Assembly (NCBI GenBank): GCA_018817425.1
Contig: JAHITX010000088.1
Location: 1-45,541, forward strand
Length of the DNA: 45,541 bases
DNA from: Pseudomonadota bacterium
GTDB taxonomy: Bacteria > Desulfobacterota > Desulfobacteria > Desulfobacterales > RPRI01
Direction of reading: 5' to 3'
Shown here: in pieces, positions 33,371-41,083 of the stretch
Numbering within the stretch: position 1 is the stretch's first letter
Layout: each line of letters opens with the position of its first letter
Program-made: the position numbers and the translations under genes
The notes under the pieces: generated by a model
Told to the model about the DNA's origin: nothing
Seen by the model: only the letters and a program-made list of their open reading frames with translations
Databases searched by the model: none

Positions 33371-34034
33371 TCCGGCCTTGTTGCTGTGAGTTCTGCCGTT
33401 GGACCTTTCCGGATTGTTGTCTCGATTGTTGCGGCGTCTCCCGGTATTGTGGTTGTGAGTGCTGTTGTTGGACCTCACGGGGTTGTTGTCTCGATTGTTG
33501 TGGCCTAGCTGCCTCACGGTGTTGAGGTTGAACCTCGCGATTTTGTTCCCGGTGTTGAGTTCCGGGCCTCAAGTCCTGGACACCCCAGGTATTTTGCTTC
33601 TCCCAATGTTTGCTCTTTTCCCAGTTGTTCCAGTTCCGTTGGACTTGTTGGTGGGGTATTCTTTGGTAGTTCCATTGATGTCCTTTCCAACGATGCTCTC
33701 TGTAGTCATTCCTCCAGCCTGATGGTATCCCTCTATAAAAAGATGGAACCTGTTGATAGTAGCTCCAACCTGAATTATAGTTTTGTGAGCGATACCATCG
33801 CCCTTGCCAAGGACGCCACCACCAGCCATTATAGAAAAAAAAATCCACATCTATGTCAGGGACTGCATAGACATAAGTTTCAGGTATTACTACCACCTCC
33901 GGAGGAGCTGCAAATATGAGGGGTGGAGGCAGAGGAATGCTGACGCCTACATCTACCCTTCCCATCGCCATTGTTGTAATTGGTACTGCAATTATCAACA
34001 GAAAAAGTATTATTCCTAAAAGTAATTTTTTCAT
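33261..34034 (-). CDS. Secreted Gln/Arg-rich protein with Trp/Tyr-rich head
   Basis: This 257-residue protein has a signal peptide (LLLGIILFLLIIAVPITTMA), an aromatic domain (PDIDVDFFFYNGWWWRPWQG then RWYRSQNYNSGW), and a long low-complexity tail dominated by Gln, Arg and His, ending in a charged GKHERGNEDKQDRN region. Similar short exported proteins occur in deltaproteobacteria next to BON and small membrane proteins; the function is unknown. ATG 34032-34034 starts the frame. The last about 110 bp overlap, in another frame, the BON fragment at 33149. The true C-terminus may therefore have been altered by a deletion. Confidence 0.75.
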   Translation of the reverse strand: MKKLLLGIILFLLIIAVPITTMAMGRVDVGVSIPLPPPLIFAAPPEVVVIPETYVYAVPDIDVDFFFYNGWWWRPWQGRWYRSQNYNSGWSYYQQVPSFYRGIPSGWRNDYREHRWKGHQWNYQRIPHQQVQRNWNNWEKSKHWEKQNTWGVQDLRPGTQHREQNREVQPQHREAARPQQSRQQPREVQQQHSQPQYRETPQQSRQQSGKVQRQNSQQQGRNAPQQDKSQHGKHERGNEDKQDRNYNNEQWQRNFIR

Positions 34035-34173
34035 TTTGTTGCCTCACCTATAAAAGTAGAACATACTGCTGTAAAAGCATGTTCTGGTTTTGCTAATCAT
34101 TATTGTTTTTATCTCTTCATTTTATTTAACCGCAGAGTTGGCCTTCTCTCAGTCAGAATCTTTCACTTTTCTC

Positions 34174-34488
34174 CTATTTCACGATAAGATCATTCTTTAC
34201 TGACTTGACTCCATTTACACTCCTTACGATTTCACCCGCTTTATAGACGGCCTTTTGAGAATTAACGAACCCGCTTAATTGAACGGTTCCCTGGTAAGTT
34301 TTGACACTGATCTGAAATGACTTGAGAAAATCATCTGCTCCGAGCAGAGATTTTACCTTGGTAGTGATGACCGAATCGTCAATATATTCACCTGCACTTT
34401 CATGTGTGCGTGTTGATGCACAGGCTGCAAAGGTTGCGATCAGCATAAGAAGCATTAAAAAGTGGATAACGATGTTTCTTTTTTTCAT
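34174..34488 (-). CDS. BON-domain lipoprotein (OsmY-like)
   Basis: This 104-residue protein has a lipoprotein signal ending TFAAC (Cys23). A single BON module follows: DDSVITTKVKSLLG, FQISVKTYQGTVQLSGFV, then IVRSVNGVKSVKNDLIVK. BON proteins such as OsmY and DolP associate with the inner leaflet of the outer membrane and support envelope integrity under stress. It is intact and lies about 137 bp behind a sigma54-type promoter (34634-34786). A decayed copy of the same gene lies behind the homologous promoter at 44660. This suggests that gene and promoter were duplicated together. Confidence 0.88.
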   Translation of the reverse strand: MKKRNIVIHFLMLLMLIATFAACASTRTHESAGEYIDDSVITTKVKSLLGADDFLKSFQISVKTYQGTVQLSGFVNSQKAVYKAGEIVRSVNGVKSVKNDLIVK

Positions 34489-34633
34489 AATGGGAACTCC
34501 TTTATAAGTTTGTGGTTAAATGATTGGTTGTGAAACCATTGTTCCGGCAGTATTACAATCTTTGGCAAAATTTTTCCGGACATATCGGCCGCAATCTTTT
34601 CATTTATATGATTAAAAAAATCACACCATAATA

Positions 34634-34786
34634 ATTGCAAATAGCCTGCCAATAACCAAAGGAAAATCAGAAGTTTAGATTCAACGTTTAATAACAGGTG
34701 ATTAGATTAAAAAGACATAAAAGCTAAAAGCTTTGAAATAAATTATTTAGCCTCAACATTTGGATGAACCTCAGTATATTGATGGG
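34634..34786 (-). promoter_or_regulatory. Sigma54 promoter plus upstream element, copy B (faces BON lipoprotein)
   Basis: On the minus strand TTGGCAGGCTATTTGCA (34652-34636) fits the -24/-12 consensus with exact spacing. The far end contains two TGAGG boxes 18 bp apart (CTGAGGTTCATCCAAATG then TTGAGGC), shared with copy C and partly with copy A, as expected of activator sites. The predicted start is near 34625. The upstream end runs into the histidine phosphatase pseudogene. Confidence 0.72.
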
Positions 34787-34799
34787 AGGCGGATAATCT

Positions 34800-35256
34800 A
34801 ATGTCGATGCCGACATAACTCGTGATATCCTTATTTTATTCAAATAGCAGCAAATACCGCTGTGTCCATTGTAATTTTTTTTGAGCAGACGAACTACTCC
34901 TGGCAATATCGATACCTCTTTCCCCTCCGGTTGGAGCATTCCACCCCGGATCGGCTAATCAGCGAACATAGGTATCATGAAACTTGCGATTCACCTCTTC
35001 AGGGATTTTCCCTTCCCATTGACCGTAAGCAATTTCCCTCAGCACTTCTTTGAGTTGCATTCGTATTCCTATCGCATTGCAAAGAGGTTCGGCTGTGGCT
35101 ATGGCACGGCGTAGTGGACTGAAAAAGACGGAAATCCATGGGAGAGATTTATAAGCATCGGCAAAATCTTTTGCTGAAAACGCGTACCAGTGCCTTGATT
35201 GTGTCGGCATTCATCTGTGAGCCGTAAAATTCGTAAAAATGAGGGTCATAATGCAT
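34800..35256 (-). pseudogene. Histidine phosphatase (phosphoglycerate-mutase-like), broken
   Basis: One frame gives the phosphatase core ADAYKSLPWISVFFSPLRRA, TAEPLCNAIGIRM, REIAYGQWEGKIPEEVNRKF and HDTYVR, then a TGA. Reading past that stop gives LADPGWNAPTGGERGIDIAR, the expected continuation (families have a Trp, TGG, at the stop), followed by further stops and shifts. The N-terminal catalytic RHG motif is absent: from the ATG at 35254-35256 the frame stops after about 35 codons. So there is at least one nonsense mutation, one frameshift and loss of the active site. The pieces lie between the DUF2254 gene and sigma54 element B. Confidence 0.8.
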
Positions 35257-35270
35257 GGTGCTTTTCCTTT

Positions 35271-36614
35271 TTAGTTCTCTTTCCCTGCACACAAAGCAGG
35301 TTCGGCTTCGAGCGTTTTGCGCACGCGCGCCAGCCGCGTATCGATCCTCGCACGGTCATGCGCTGACTCGAGGGTGCGTTCAGCCAGTTCAGAGATCCAT
35401 AGCATTTGATTGCGAAGCGCCCGTCGCCGGTCCGGGCTGGCCGTCAGACCGGCGATTGTTTGAAGCGCCCCGAGAATCCGCAACATGATGGCGATATTGC
35501 CTTTGGCGCTGCTTCGAATTTGATCGAACGATTCGGCCAGCAAGTCTTCAAAGGTCGGTCCGATGGTGATCACCCTCAGTTCCCCTTCCTCGTGGCGGTG
35601 CGAGGAGGGTATTTGCCGAGGTGCAAGTCGCGCCAGAATCGCCGTCAGATAATCCACGCACATCACGGCCGTCGTGGTATCGTTGATGCTGGGGGAGAGT
35701 GCACGCAACGCCATATCCACGATCTGTCGGATACCGAAAGCAGAATCGTGTTCCACCGTGCGGTAACGGTTGATGCTGTATGCAGCCTGTAGGTCGGCGA
35801 TGATCTCTTTTTCCGGTGGGTCCTCCAGAGCGAGCGAGGCCAGCGTAGTGTTACGGACCACAAACGCACCGATGCTTTGTTCCATCCGCACGATGGTCTG
35901 GTGTTCCCGCGCCAAACACAGGAGTGCTGCGATATCCACGTTTTGGATATAACCATTCCCCCTGGCTGCGACTGCCTGCCAACTCCACTCCGGCAGGTGG
36001 AGCGGCGACTGATACTCATCGCCGTCAACTGGTCCGTTTCCAAGCTTCTCTGGAAAATGCCGATCAACGGCTACCATAGTTTCGGTGGCAACCGAGGCTA
36101 TAATGTTCGATGCCTGGATCGAAGAGGCAATGTGATGAATAAAAAAAATGAGGACGCTGATGCCACCAATTGCCAGAACGACACCGAAAGACACTGCCAG
36201 GTTCGGAATAAACCCGCTCTCCTCACCGCCGCGGATGGTGCGTAACACAACCAGGCAATAGGTGAAAATACCAGTGAAGATTCCGAGCACGACCTGCGTG
36301 ACGCGGTCACGCATGAAGTTCCGCAGGATGCGCGAGGTGTATTGGCTCGAAGCCAGCGCCAGTGTTACCAAGGTCATCGAAAACGTGACCCCCGCCACGG
36401 TAATCATTGAACCGGCAATTGTGGACAACATCCCGCGCGCGCCCTCCGCGCCGCCGCCAAACAGGAGCGGCCATCGGGCCAGCCATCGGTCACTCCCGGC
36501 GGAACCCGCTTTAACCAAAGCCACCGCGATGGCGATACTGACGGCAACAATCAGCGAAGGTACGAACCAAAAGCTTGACCGCAGATTGCTCCATATTTGC
36601 TTGAGTTTATTCAT
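35271..36614 (-). CDS. DUF2254 integral membrane protein
   Basis: This 447-residue protein has four N-terminal membrane helices (about 15-35, 65-90, 105-130, 140-165) and a soluble C-terminal half, matching DUF2254. Recognisable segments are MLSTIAGSMITVAGVTFSMT, LALASSQYTSRILRNFMRD, HIASSIQASNIIASV and DMALRALSPSINDTTTAVMC. The family's function is not established. Its ATG overlaps the stop of the CheB-like gene by 4 bp (ATGA), so the two are co-translated. The gene is GC-richer than the RiPP region, like the next gene, suggesting a different history. Confidence 0.9.
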   Translation of the reverse strand: MNKLKQIWSNLRSSFWFVPSLIVAVSIAIAVALVKAGSAGSDRWLARWPLLFGGGAEGARGMLSTIAGSMITVAGVTFSMTLVTLALASSQYTSRILRNFMRDRVTQVVLGIFTGIFTYCLVVLRTIRGGEESGFIPNLAVSFGVVLAIGGISVLIFFIHHIASSIQASNIIASVATETMVAVDRHFPEKLGNGPVDGDEYQSPLHLPEWSWQAVAARGNGYIQNVDIAALLCLAREHQTIVRMEQSIGAFVVRNTTLASLALEDPPEKEIIADLQAAYSINRYRTVEHDSAFGIRQIVDMALRALSPSINDTTTAVMCVDYLTAILARLAPRQIPSSHRHEEGELRVITIGPTFEDLLAESFDQIRSSAKGNIAIMLRILGALQTIAGLTASPDRRRALRNQMLWISELAERTLESAHDRARIDTRLARVRKTLEAEPALCAGKEN

Positions 36615-37219
36615 AAGTCAGATCCCGTTTCCAGCTCCTGAGCGTGCGAAATTTGTACAATTTCTTGAGCAATATCCTCAGGTGAATGAATAAAATCTAT
36701 AAATCCGCTTTCAATTGCGCTCTCAGGCATATCAGGCTGCTTGGCTGTATCGAGTTTCTGTGCGATGGTAATGCCCCCCATCTCTTTTATGCCGCATAAC
36801 GCCGCCGACCCGTCTCCATCAGATCCGGAAACAATGACGGCAATAAGTTTGCCGTCCAAGTGCTCCGTCAGGGAACGCAGAAAAACCGTAATCACGTCAG
36901 GCCATCCCCAGGGCTTTGATATCGGCTTTAGACGGAACTCTCCTTCAAAAACGTGCAAATCACGTTTTTCCGGGATGATGAACACACGGTTTGCTTCGAT
37001 GAGCAAGCTTTCCGTGATCAGCTCAACCGGCATTTCGGTAAAATGCGGGAGAATCTCGTGGAGTCTGGTGGCCACGGTTCTTAGGTGATTAACGATGACA
37101 ATTGCAACACCCATATCGGCCGGCAGATGCCGCAGCAAAGGGGTATAGGCGTCAAGGCCGCCTGCCGAACCTCCCACGCAAACGACAGGAAAGTCTTTTG
37201 CAACACTTCTAATCTTCAT
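36611..37219 (-). CDS. Stand-alone CheB-type methylesterase/amidase domain
   Basis: This protein of about 202 residues consists only of a CheB catalytic domain, with no receiver domain. The nucleophile elbow is VCVGGSAGGLDA (Ser18); the expected His is in VIVNHLR and the Asp in VIVSGSDGDGSAAL. CheB removes methyl groups from chemoreceptors, but orphan domains outside chemotaxis clusters are often found with stress or CheR-like genes, and no chemotaxis gene is present here. ATG 37217-37219 behind a G-run is preferred to TTG 37225. It overlaps the DUF2254 gene. Its substrate is unknown. Confidence 0.87.
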   Translation of the reverse strand: MKIRSVAKDFPVVCVGGSAGGLDAYTPLLRHLPADMGVAIVIVNHLRTVATRLHEILPHFTEMPVELITESLLIEANRVFIIPEKRDLHVFEGEFRLKPISKPWGWPDVITVFLRSLTEHLDGKLIAVIVSGSDGDGSAALCGIKEMGGITIAQKLDTAKQPDMPESAIESGFIDFIHSPEDIAQEIVQISHAQELETGSDL

Positions 37220-37354
37220 TGGCAATTACCCCCTTTATGTAAGAAAGCCGTTTGCTTCAACGGGAATGCTCCTCGGGAGCCGATTCATCGACCCAGTATC
37301 CCTGGAGATGGTAATGTCCATTCCATTCCCCATCTTTTTAAGCAACTTTGGGAT

Positions 37355-37716
37355 TTAGTTAAAACACTCCCGGACTTTCGCTGCAATCTGGCGATCTGTC
37401 ATCTGATCAACTGTTTCCACAGCCTGGATGAGGTGATCAAGATGGTCATCTTCTAAACGTTTCTTGAGCTCACCTTTTGCCTCTCCCGGATCAAAAAGCA
37501 AAATGGATTCGGCGTTACGAAGAACCGAAATGATCTCATCGCAGTAAATGTTGAGTTGGTAGGCAAATTTTATATCCTGCCTGCCATCCGCTTGAACCTT
37601 CTGAGCTTCATAGGGGGTAGTCGAACGTACCCCGTCAAACCTTCCGGGCTGTTTTTCTGCATTTGATTGGATAAAGCTTGATTCCTCGTTCTTGCCCGAA
37701 ACTGTCACAATCATCA
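37355..37716 (-). pseudogene. eRF1-domain-like protein, N-terminus lost by fusion to an acetate kinase remnant
   Basis: The open frame (127 codons if TTG 37738 is used) gives a good C-terminal two-thirds of the small eRF1-like/'translational machinery' family: SNAEKQPGRFDGVRSTTPYE, NIYCDEIISVLRNAESILLF, DPGEAKGELKKRLE and ETVDQMTDRQIAAKVRECFN. The normal start, a strand with WIDH, is missing. Upstream of about 37710 the DNA instead encodes the end of acetate kinase in another frame. No ATG or ribosome-binding site fits. The join near 37708-37716 therefore looks like a deletion end point, and the protein is probably not made. Confidence 0.65.
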
Positions 37717-37906
37717 GTGCGAATGACGCGGACTGCAACCCGGCTGGTCGCTGCGGAAATTACACTCGCATTAGCAACGTTTTGTTTTTCTTCCAGTTCG
37801 ATTCCAAGAAATTCTAAACCATCGCAAACCCGGCCGTAAACAGCGCAAACTTGATGCTGGATGAACCGCCATTAATCGTCAGTATTCGTGGGTTAGTCGG
37901 TTTCAT
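37710..37906 (-). pseudogene. ackA: Acetate kinase with internal deletion
   Basis: From ATG 37904-37906 the frame reads MKPTNPRILTINGGSSSIKF then AL, the acetate kinase N-terminus with its phosphate-binding NGGSSS. Near 37840 the frame changes, and another frame reads VYGRVCDGLEFLGIELEEKQ, NVANASVISAATSRV and AVRVIRTDD, the acetate kinase C-terminus. About 350 central codons are absent. The order glucan phosphorylase then acetate kinase matches fermentative or phosphoketolase-type clusters, so this was once a functional neighbour of the gene at 37960. A deletion of roughly 1 kb is the simplest explanation. Confidence 0.85.
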
Positions 37907-37959
37907 TGATTATTCTTTCGGCATTGTTGCTTTCATTTCTTTTTCATCCTTTGATCGGA

Positions 37960-40506
37960 TCAGCGCTGCCACAGAATTTGCGGGCTTTCCAGTGGAACCG
38001 CAACACCGGAACAGAGCGGTATCAGTCTTGCTGTATAGTCTGTCGCAGGGCGGTCGGCAGATACAGCAGCGCCGTACATGTGACCACCCAACGAGCCTGT
38101 TAGTTGACGAACGGGTTTCATCTCCTGCCTTACCGGTGCATCACCGTTTATTCCGTCTGCATAAAGCTCGACTATCACCGCATCCGGATTCAGATCATTT
38201 AGATAGACCTGAACTTCATATAAATGCTGATTGTCTTCGGTCTGAATCTTCATTTCGCCGAAACGCAATGTTGGCCAAAGTTTCTCCAGCGCCTTGCGCC
38301 AATTAACTATCTGTATAGCCTTCGCACCTTTATTGGCAGCACGTTTTATGTAGGCTGACGCCGCAGGCAGGTAATGTTGTTCGGTGTATTCGCGCACCGT
38401 GCGGTTGGCGGAGAAGCGCGGTGTTAACTGCGCCATGCTTTCACGCATCCGCGCAACCCATGCGACAGGAATGCCATTGTCGTCTCTGGTATAAAACTCA
38501 GGGATTACTTCCCGCTCCAGCAGGTCGTAGAGTGCATCAGCTTCGGCAGCGTCCCATGCCGGATCATCGCCATGCTCCTGGCCGTCTCCCAACGCCCATC
38601 CCACTTCAGGTGTGTATGCTTCCGCCCACCAGCCGTCCAGTTCCGAAAGATTGATGCCTCCGTTGACAAGCACCTTCATTCCGCTTGTTCCGCAAGCCTC
38701 CCAGGGCCGCCGCGGGGTGTTGAGCCATACGTCCACACCCTGAACCAGATGCTCTGTTAACAGCATGTCGTAGTCGCTCAAAAAAACTATATGAGATCGG
38801 ATTTCCGGCTGCCGGATAAAATTTATCCATTCATGGATCAGGGCCTGCCCTTCCAGATCATCCGGATGAGCCTTACCCGCAATAATGAGTTGTAGCGGGC
38901 GATTAGGGTTGGATAGCAGACGAAGCAGCCGCTTTGGGTCATGCAACAGCAGGTTAGGTCTTTTATAAGCAGCGAAGCGCCGCGCAAAACCCAGCGTTAA
39001 AACATTTGGATCAAACAGACGTTTAACATTTTCAACCACATCGTCAGGCGAGCCGTAGGCGGCCAGTTGTCTGGAAAAACGTTCGCGGGTGTATGAAACA
39101 AGAGACTTACCGGCATCTATGCGAAATTGCCAAAGGTCGGCGTCGGAAACGCGGCGAATATCCTGCTCCACAGTTTCCATTGTTCCCAGCCAGCGGTCTT
39201 TTCCACAGACCTTCGTCCAAAGATCGTCGGCTTCTGCTGAGTCCCAGCTTGGCATATGAACTCCGTTAGTTACATAACCAACGGGTACTTCGTTCGCCGG
39301 CCAGTTGTGAAAAAGTGGTTCAAAGAGGTGACGGCTGACTTTCCCATGCAAACGACTTACGCCATTCACCGCTCCGCTGCCACGGATTGCCAGGTAAGCC
39401 ATATTGAAACTTTCCGACGAGTCTTTTGGGTTCCGGCGGCCCAGGGCCAGCAAATCATGAAGTGTTATGTTAAGCCTCTGCTTGGCATAACCATCAAGGT
39501 ATTGTTCGATAAGAGAAGGAGCAAAAAGGTCAAATCCTGCGCTAACCGCCGTGTGGGTGGTAAACAAGTTCCCCGCCCGGGTTGCAGCCAACGCTACTTC
39601 GAATGGCTGCCCGGTTTTTTCCATGAAACTGCGGGCGCGCTCCAGTACGGCAAAGGCCGCATGTCCTTCGTTCAGATGACAGACTTCAGGATGGATGCCA
39701 AGCGCGTCAAGCAGTCTCCATCCTCCGATGCCGAGCAGCAATTCCTGCTTGAGACGCAGCTCTTGCCCGCCTCCATACAACTCGCTGGTAATTCCCCGAT
39801 GTACTGGAAAATTCGCCGCATCATTGCTGTCCAGCAGGTAAAGCTTTACTCTGCCTACCTGAACCTGCCAGGCTCGCAACCAAACCGAATAACCGGGCAG
39901 AGAGATTTCCATGCGCAACCACTCGCCGTTTTCCTGGCGCAAAGGGGTGATCGGCAGCTGCCCCGGATCGTTATACGGAAAGAGTGCCTGTTGATTCCCG
40001 TACTTGTCGATTACCTGTCGAAAATAGCCTTGCTGATAGAGCAAACCTATGCCTACCACCGGTACGCCCAAGTCGCTGGCGGCTTTAAGCTGATCACCGG
40101 CCACGTTGCCGAGTCCGCCTGAATAGATGGGCAGCGCTTCGCTCAACATGAATTCCAGGCTGAAATACGCGACGCAGGTCAGAAGAGCCTGCGGATGATA
40201 TTGCTGAAACCACGCCTGCGCTTTTTCCAAATGATGCTTGGCTTGCAGCAGACCATCAATGTCTTTGCGGAATTCAGGATTGGTAAGTACTTGCTCAAGC
40301 TGATCCCGCGAAACTGTCTGCAATACAACCCAGGGGTTTTGCGTAAGTTCCCAAAGAGCCGGATCAAGCTGCCGCCATACTCTATCGGTGGCATGATTCC
40401 ACGATGAGTGCATATCCAGAGCAAGCTTGGCTAAGGAATCAAATCCTTCGATATCCATAGGCAGAAGACTGTATATCGGGTGGCTGGCACGTGCTTGCTC
40501 GGTCAT
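37960..40506 (-). CDS. glgP: Alpha-glucan (glycogen) phosphorylase
   Basis: This 848-residue protein releases glucose-1-phosphate from glycogen or maltodextrin. It belongs to the short bacterial/archaeal alpha-glucan phosphorylase type: N-terminal DMHSSWNHATDRVWRQLDP, VAYFSLEFMLSEALPIYSGG, CHLNEGHAAFAVLERA. The PLP lysine is in EACGTSGMKVLVNGGINLSE near residue 611. The ATG has GGAGAAATT directly before it. Upstream, the leader contains a hairpin (40555-40576) and a MITE-like repeat. The following gene is the deleted acetate kinase. The gene is intact and GC-richer than the RiPP locus. Confidence 0.93.
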   Translation of the reverse strand: MTEQARASHPIYSLLPMDIEGFDSLAKLALDMHSSWNHATDRVWRQLDPALWELTQNPWVVLQTVSRDQLEQVLTNPEFRKDIDGLLQAKHHLEKAQAWFQQYHPQALLTCVAYFSLEFMLSEALPIYSGGLGNVAGDQLKAASDLGVPVVGIGLLYQQGYFRQVIDKYGNQQALFPYNDPGQLPITPLRQENGEWLRMEISLPGYSVWLRAWQVQVGRVKLYLLDSNDAANFPVHRGITSELYGGGQELRLKQELLLGIGGWRLLDALGIHPEVCHLNEGHAAFAVLERARSFMEKTGQPFEVALAATRAGNLFTTHTAVSAGFDLFAPSLIEQYLDGYAKQRLNITLHDLLALGRRNPKDSSESFNMAYLAIRGSGAVNGVSRLHGKVSRHLFEPLFHNWPANEVPVGYVTNGVHMPSWDSAEADDLWTKVCGKDRWLGTMETVEQDIRRVSDADLWQFRIDAGKSLVSYTRERFSRQLAAYGSPDDVVENVKRLFDPNVLTLGFARRFAAYKRPNLLLHDPKRLLRLLSNPNRPLQLIIAGKAHPDDLEGQALIHEWINFIRQPEIRSHIVFLSDYDMLLTEHLVQGVDVWLNTPRRPWEACGTSGMKVLVNGGINLSELDGWWAEAYTPEVGWALGDGQEHGDDPAWDAAEADALYDLLEREVIPEFYTRDDNGIPVAWVARMRESMAQLTPRFSANRTVREYTEQHYLPAASAYIKRAANKGAKAIQIVNWRKALEKLWPTLRFGEMKIQTEDNQHLYEVQVYLNDLNPDAVIVELYADGINGDAPVRQEMKPVRQLTGSLGGHMYGAAVSADRPATDYTARLIPLCSGVAVPLESPQILWQR

Positions 40507-40554
40507 AATTTCTCCTTATGAATTGGATTTACATGGAAGGCCTGAGATTGTGGA

Positions 40555-40576
40555 GCCATAGCCTAAGCGCTATGGC
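40555..40576 (-). other. Hairpin in the glucan phosphorylase leader
   Basis: GCCATAGC (40555-40562) pairs perfectly with GCTATGGC (40569-40576) across 6 nt. It lies about 50 nt upstream of the glgP start codon and is not followed by a T-run on the minus strand. On the plus strand ACTATTTTTA follows, but no plus-strand gene is present. A leader structure or the edge of a repeat is possible. Confidence 0.5.
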
Positions 40577-40617
40577 ACTATTTTTAGGTAACCAGCATTA
40601 GATAATCATTACAGCTT

Positions 40618-40759
40618 GAGCCAGTTTCAAAACGTCCCATTTTGGCCGATCTCTGCGTTGGGCTCAAATTTTAATCCTCGAAATACTATATGTATTCCTG
40701 TGGTTAAAATTTTCGCCCGCCTTGACCTTGACTAAACTGAAACGTTTTGAAAGTGGCTC
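40618..40759 (-). repeat. MITE-like inverted-repeat element, copy 2
   Basis: This 142-bp element is the reverse complement of the element at 22815-22957, with only scattered differences. Its ends are GAGCCAGTTTCAAAACGTCC and the complement of GAGCCACTTTCAAAACGTTT. GCTT occurs on both flanks (40614-40617 and 40760-40763), a possible 4-bp target-site duplication, and an internal homology block includes AAAATTTTCGCCCGCCTTGA. No transposase is in the window, so it would have to be mobilised in trans. Confidence 0.8.
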
Positions 40760-40771
40760 GCTTGTTGAAAA

Positions 40772-41044
40772 TCAGGTTTGGTGAGTGGTAAAGTTATGCA
40801 TAGCCTTAATAATATCAAGAATCGCCTCATGTATTCCTTCGGCTGATGAATGCGGTTCTATTGTTTCTTTTTCCCCGGTATGGACCTTAGACTTGAGCTC
40901 CTGCAATTTTTGAGCATGTGTTTCAAACTGGATACGATGTTCTTCTTTCAGATCTTTGATATGATCGGAATTAATTTTTTTAATAAGTTCGTCGGCCTCT
41001 GCCATTAATTGTTCTATGCTTTTTGCTTTTAAGTTTGTTGTCAT
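40772..41044 (-). CDS. Small charged coiled-coil protein, hypothetical
   Basis: This 90-residue soluble protein is rich in Lys, Glu and His and is predicted to be mostly helical (IEQLMAEADELIKKINSDHI; HRIQFETHAQKLQELKSKV). No signal or membrane segment is seen. The ATG is preceded by AAAGGAAACATT. It is 39 bp after the radical SAM gene at 41084 and is probably co-transcribed with it. I do not recognise the family; a regulatory or stress role is possible. Confidence 0.65.
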   Translation of the reverse strand: MTTNLKAKSIEQLMAEADELIKKINSDHIKDLKEEHRIQFETHAQKLQELKSKVHTGEKETIEPHSSAEGIHEAILDIIKAMHNFTTHQT

Positions 41045-41083
41045 AATGTTTCCTTTCCATTTTTAAAAGTAATACCGCCCAGT

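Noticed and set aside
34724..34939. Minus-strand 71-codon frame in the gap near the BON lipoprotein.
   Set aside because: It is a shifted reading of the histidine phosphatase remnant and sigma54 element B; no independent gene features.
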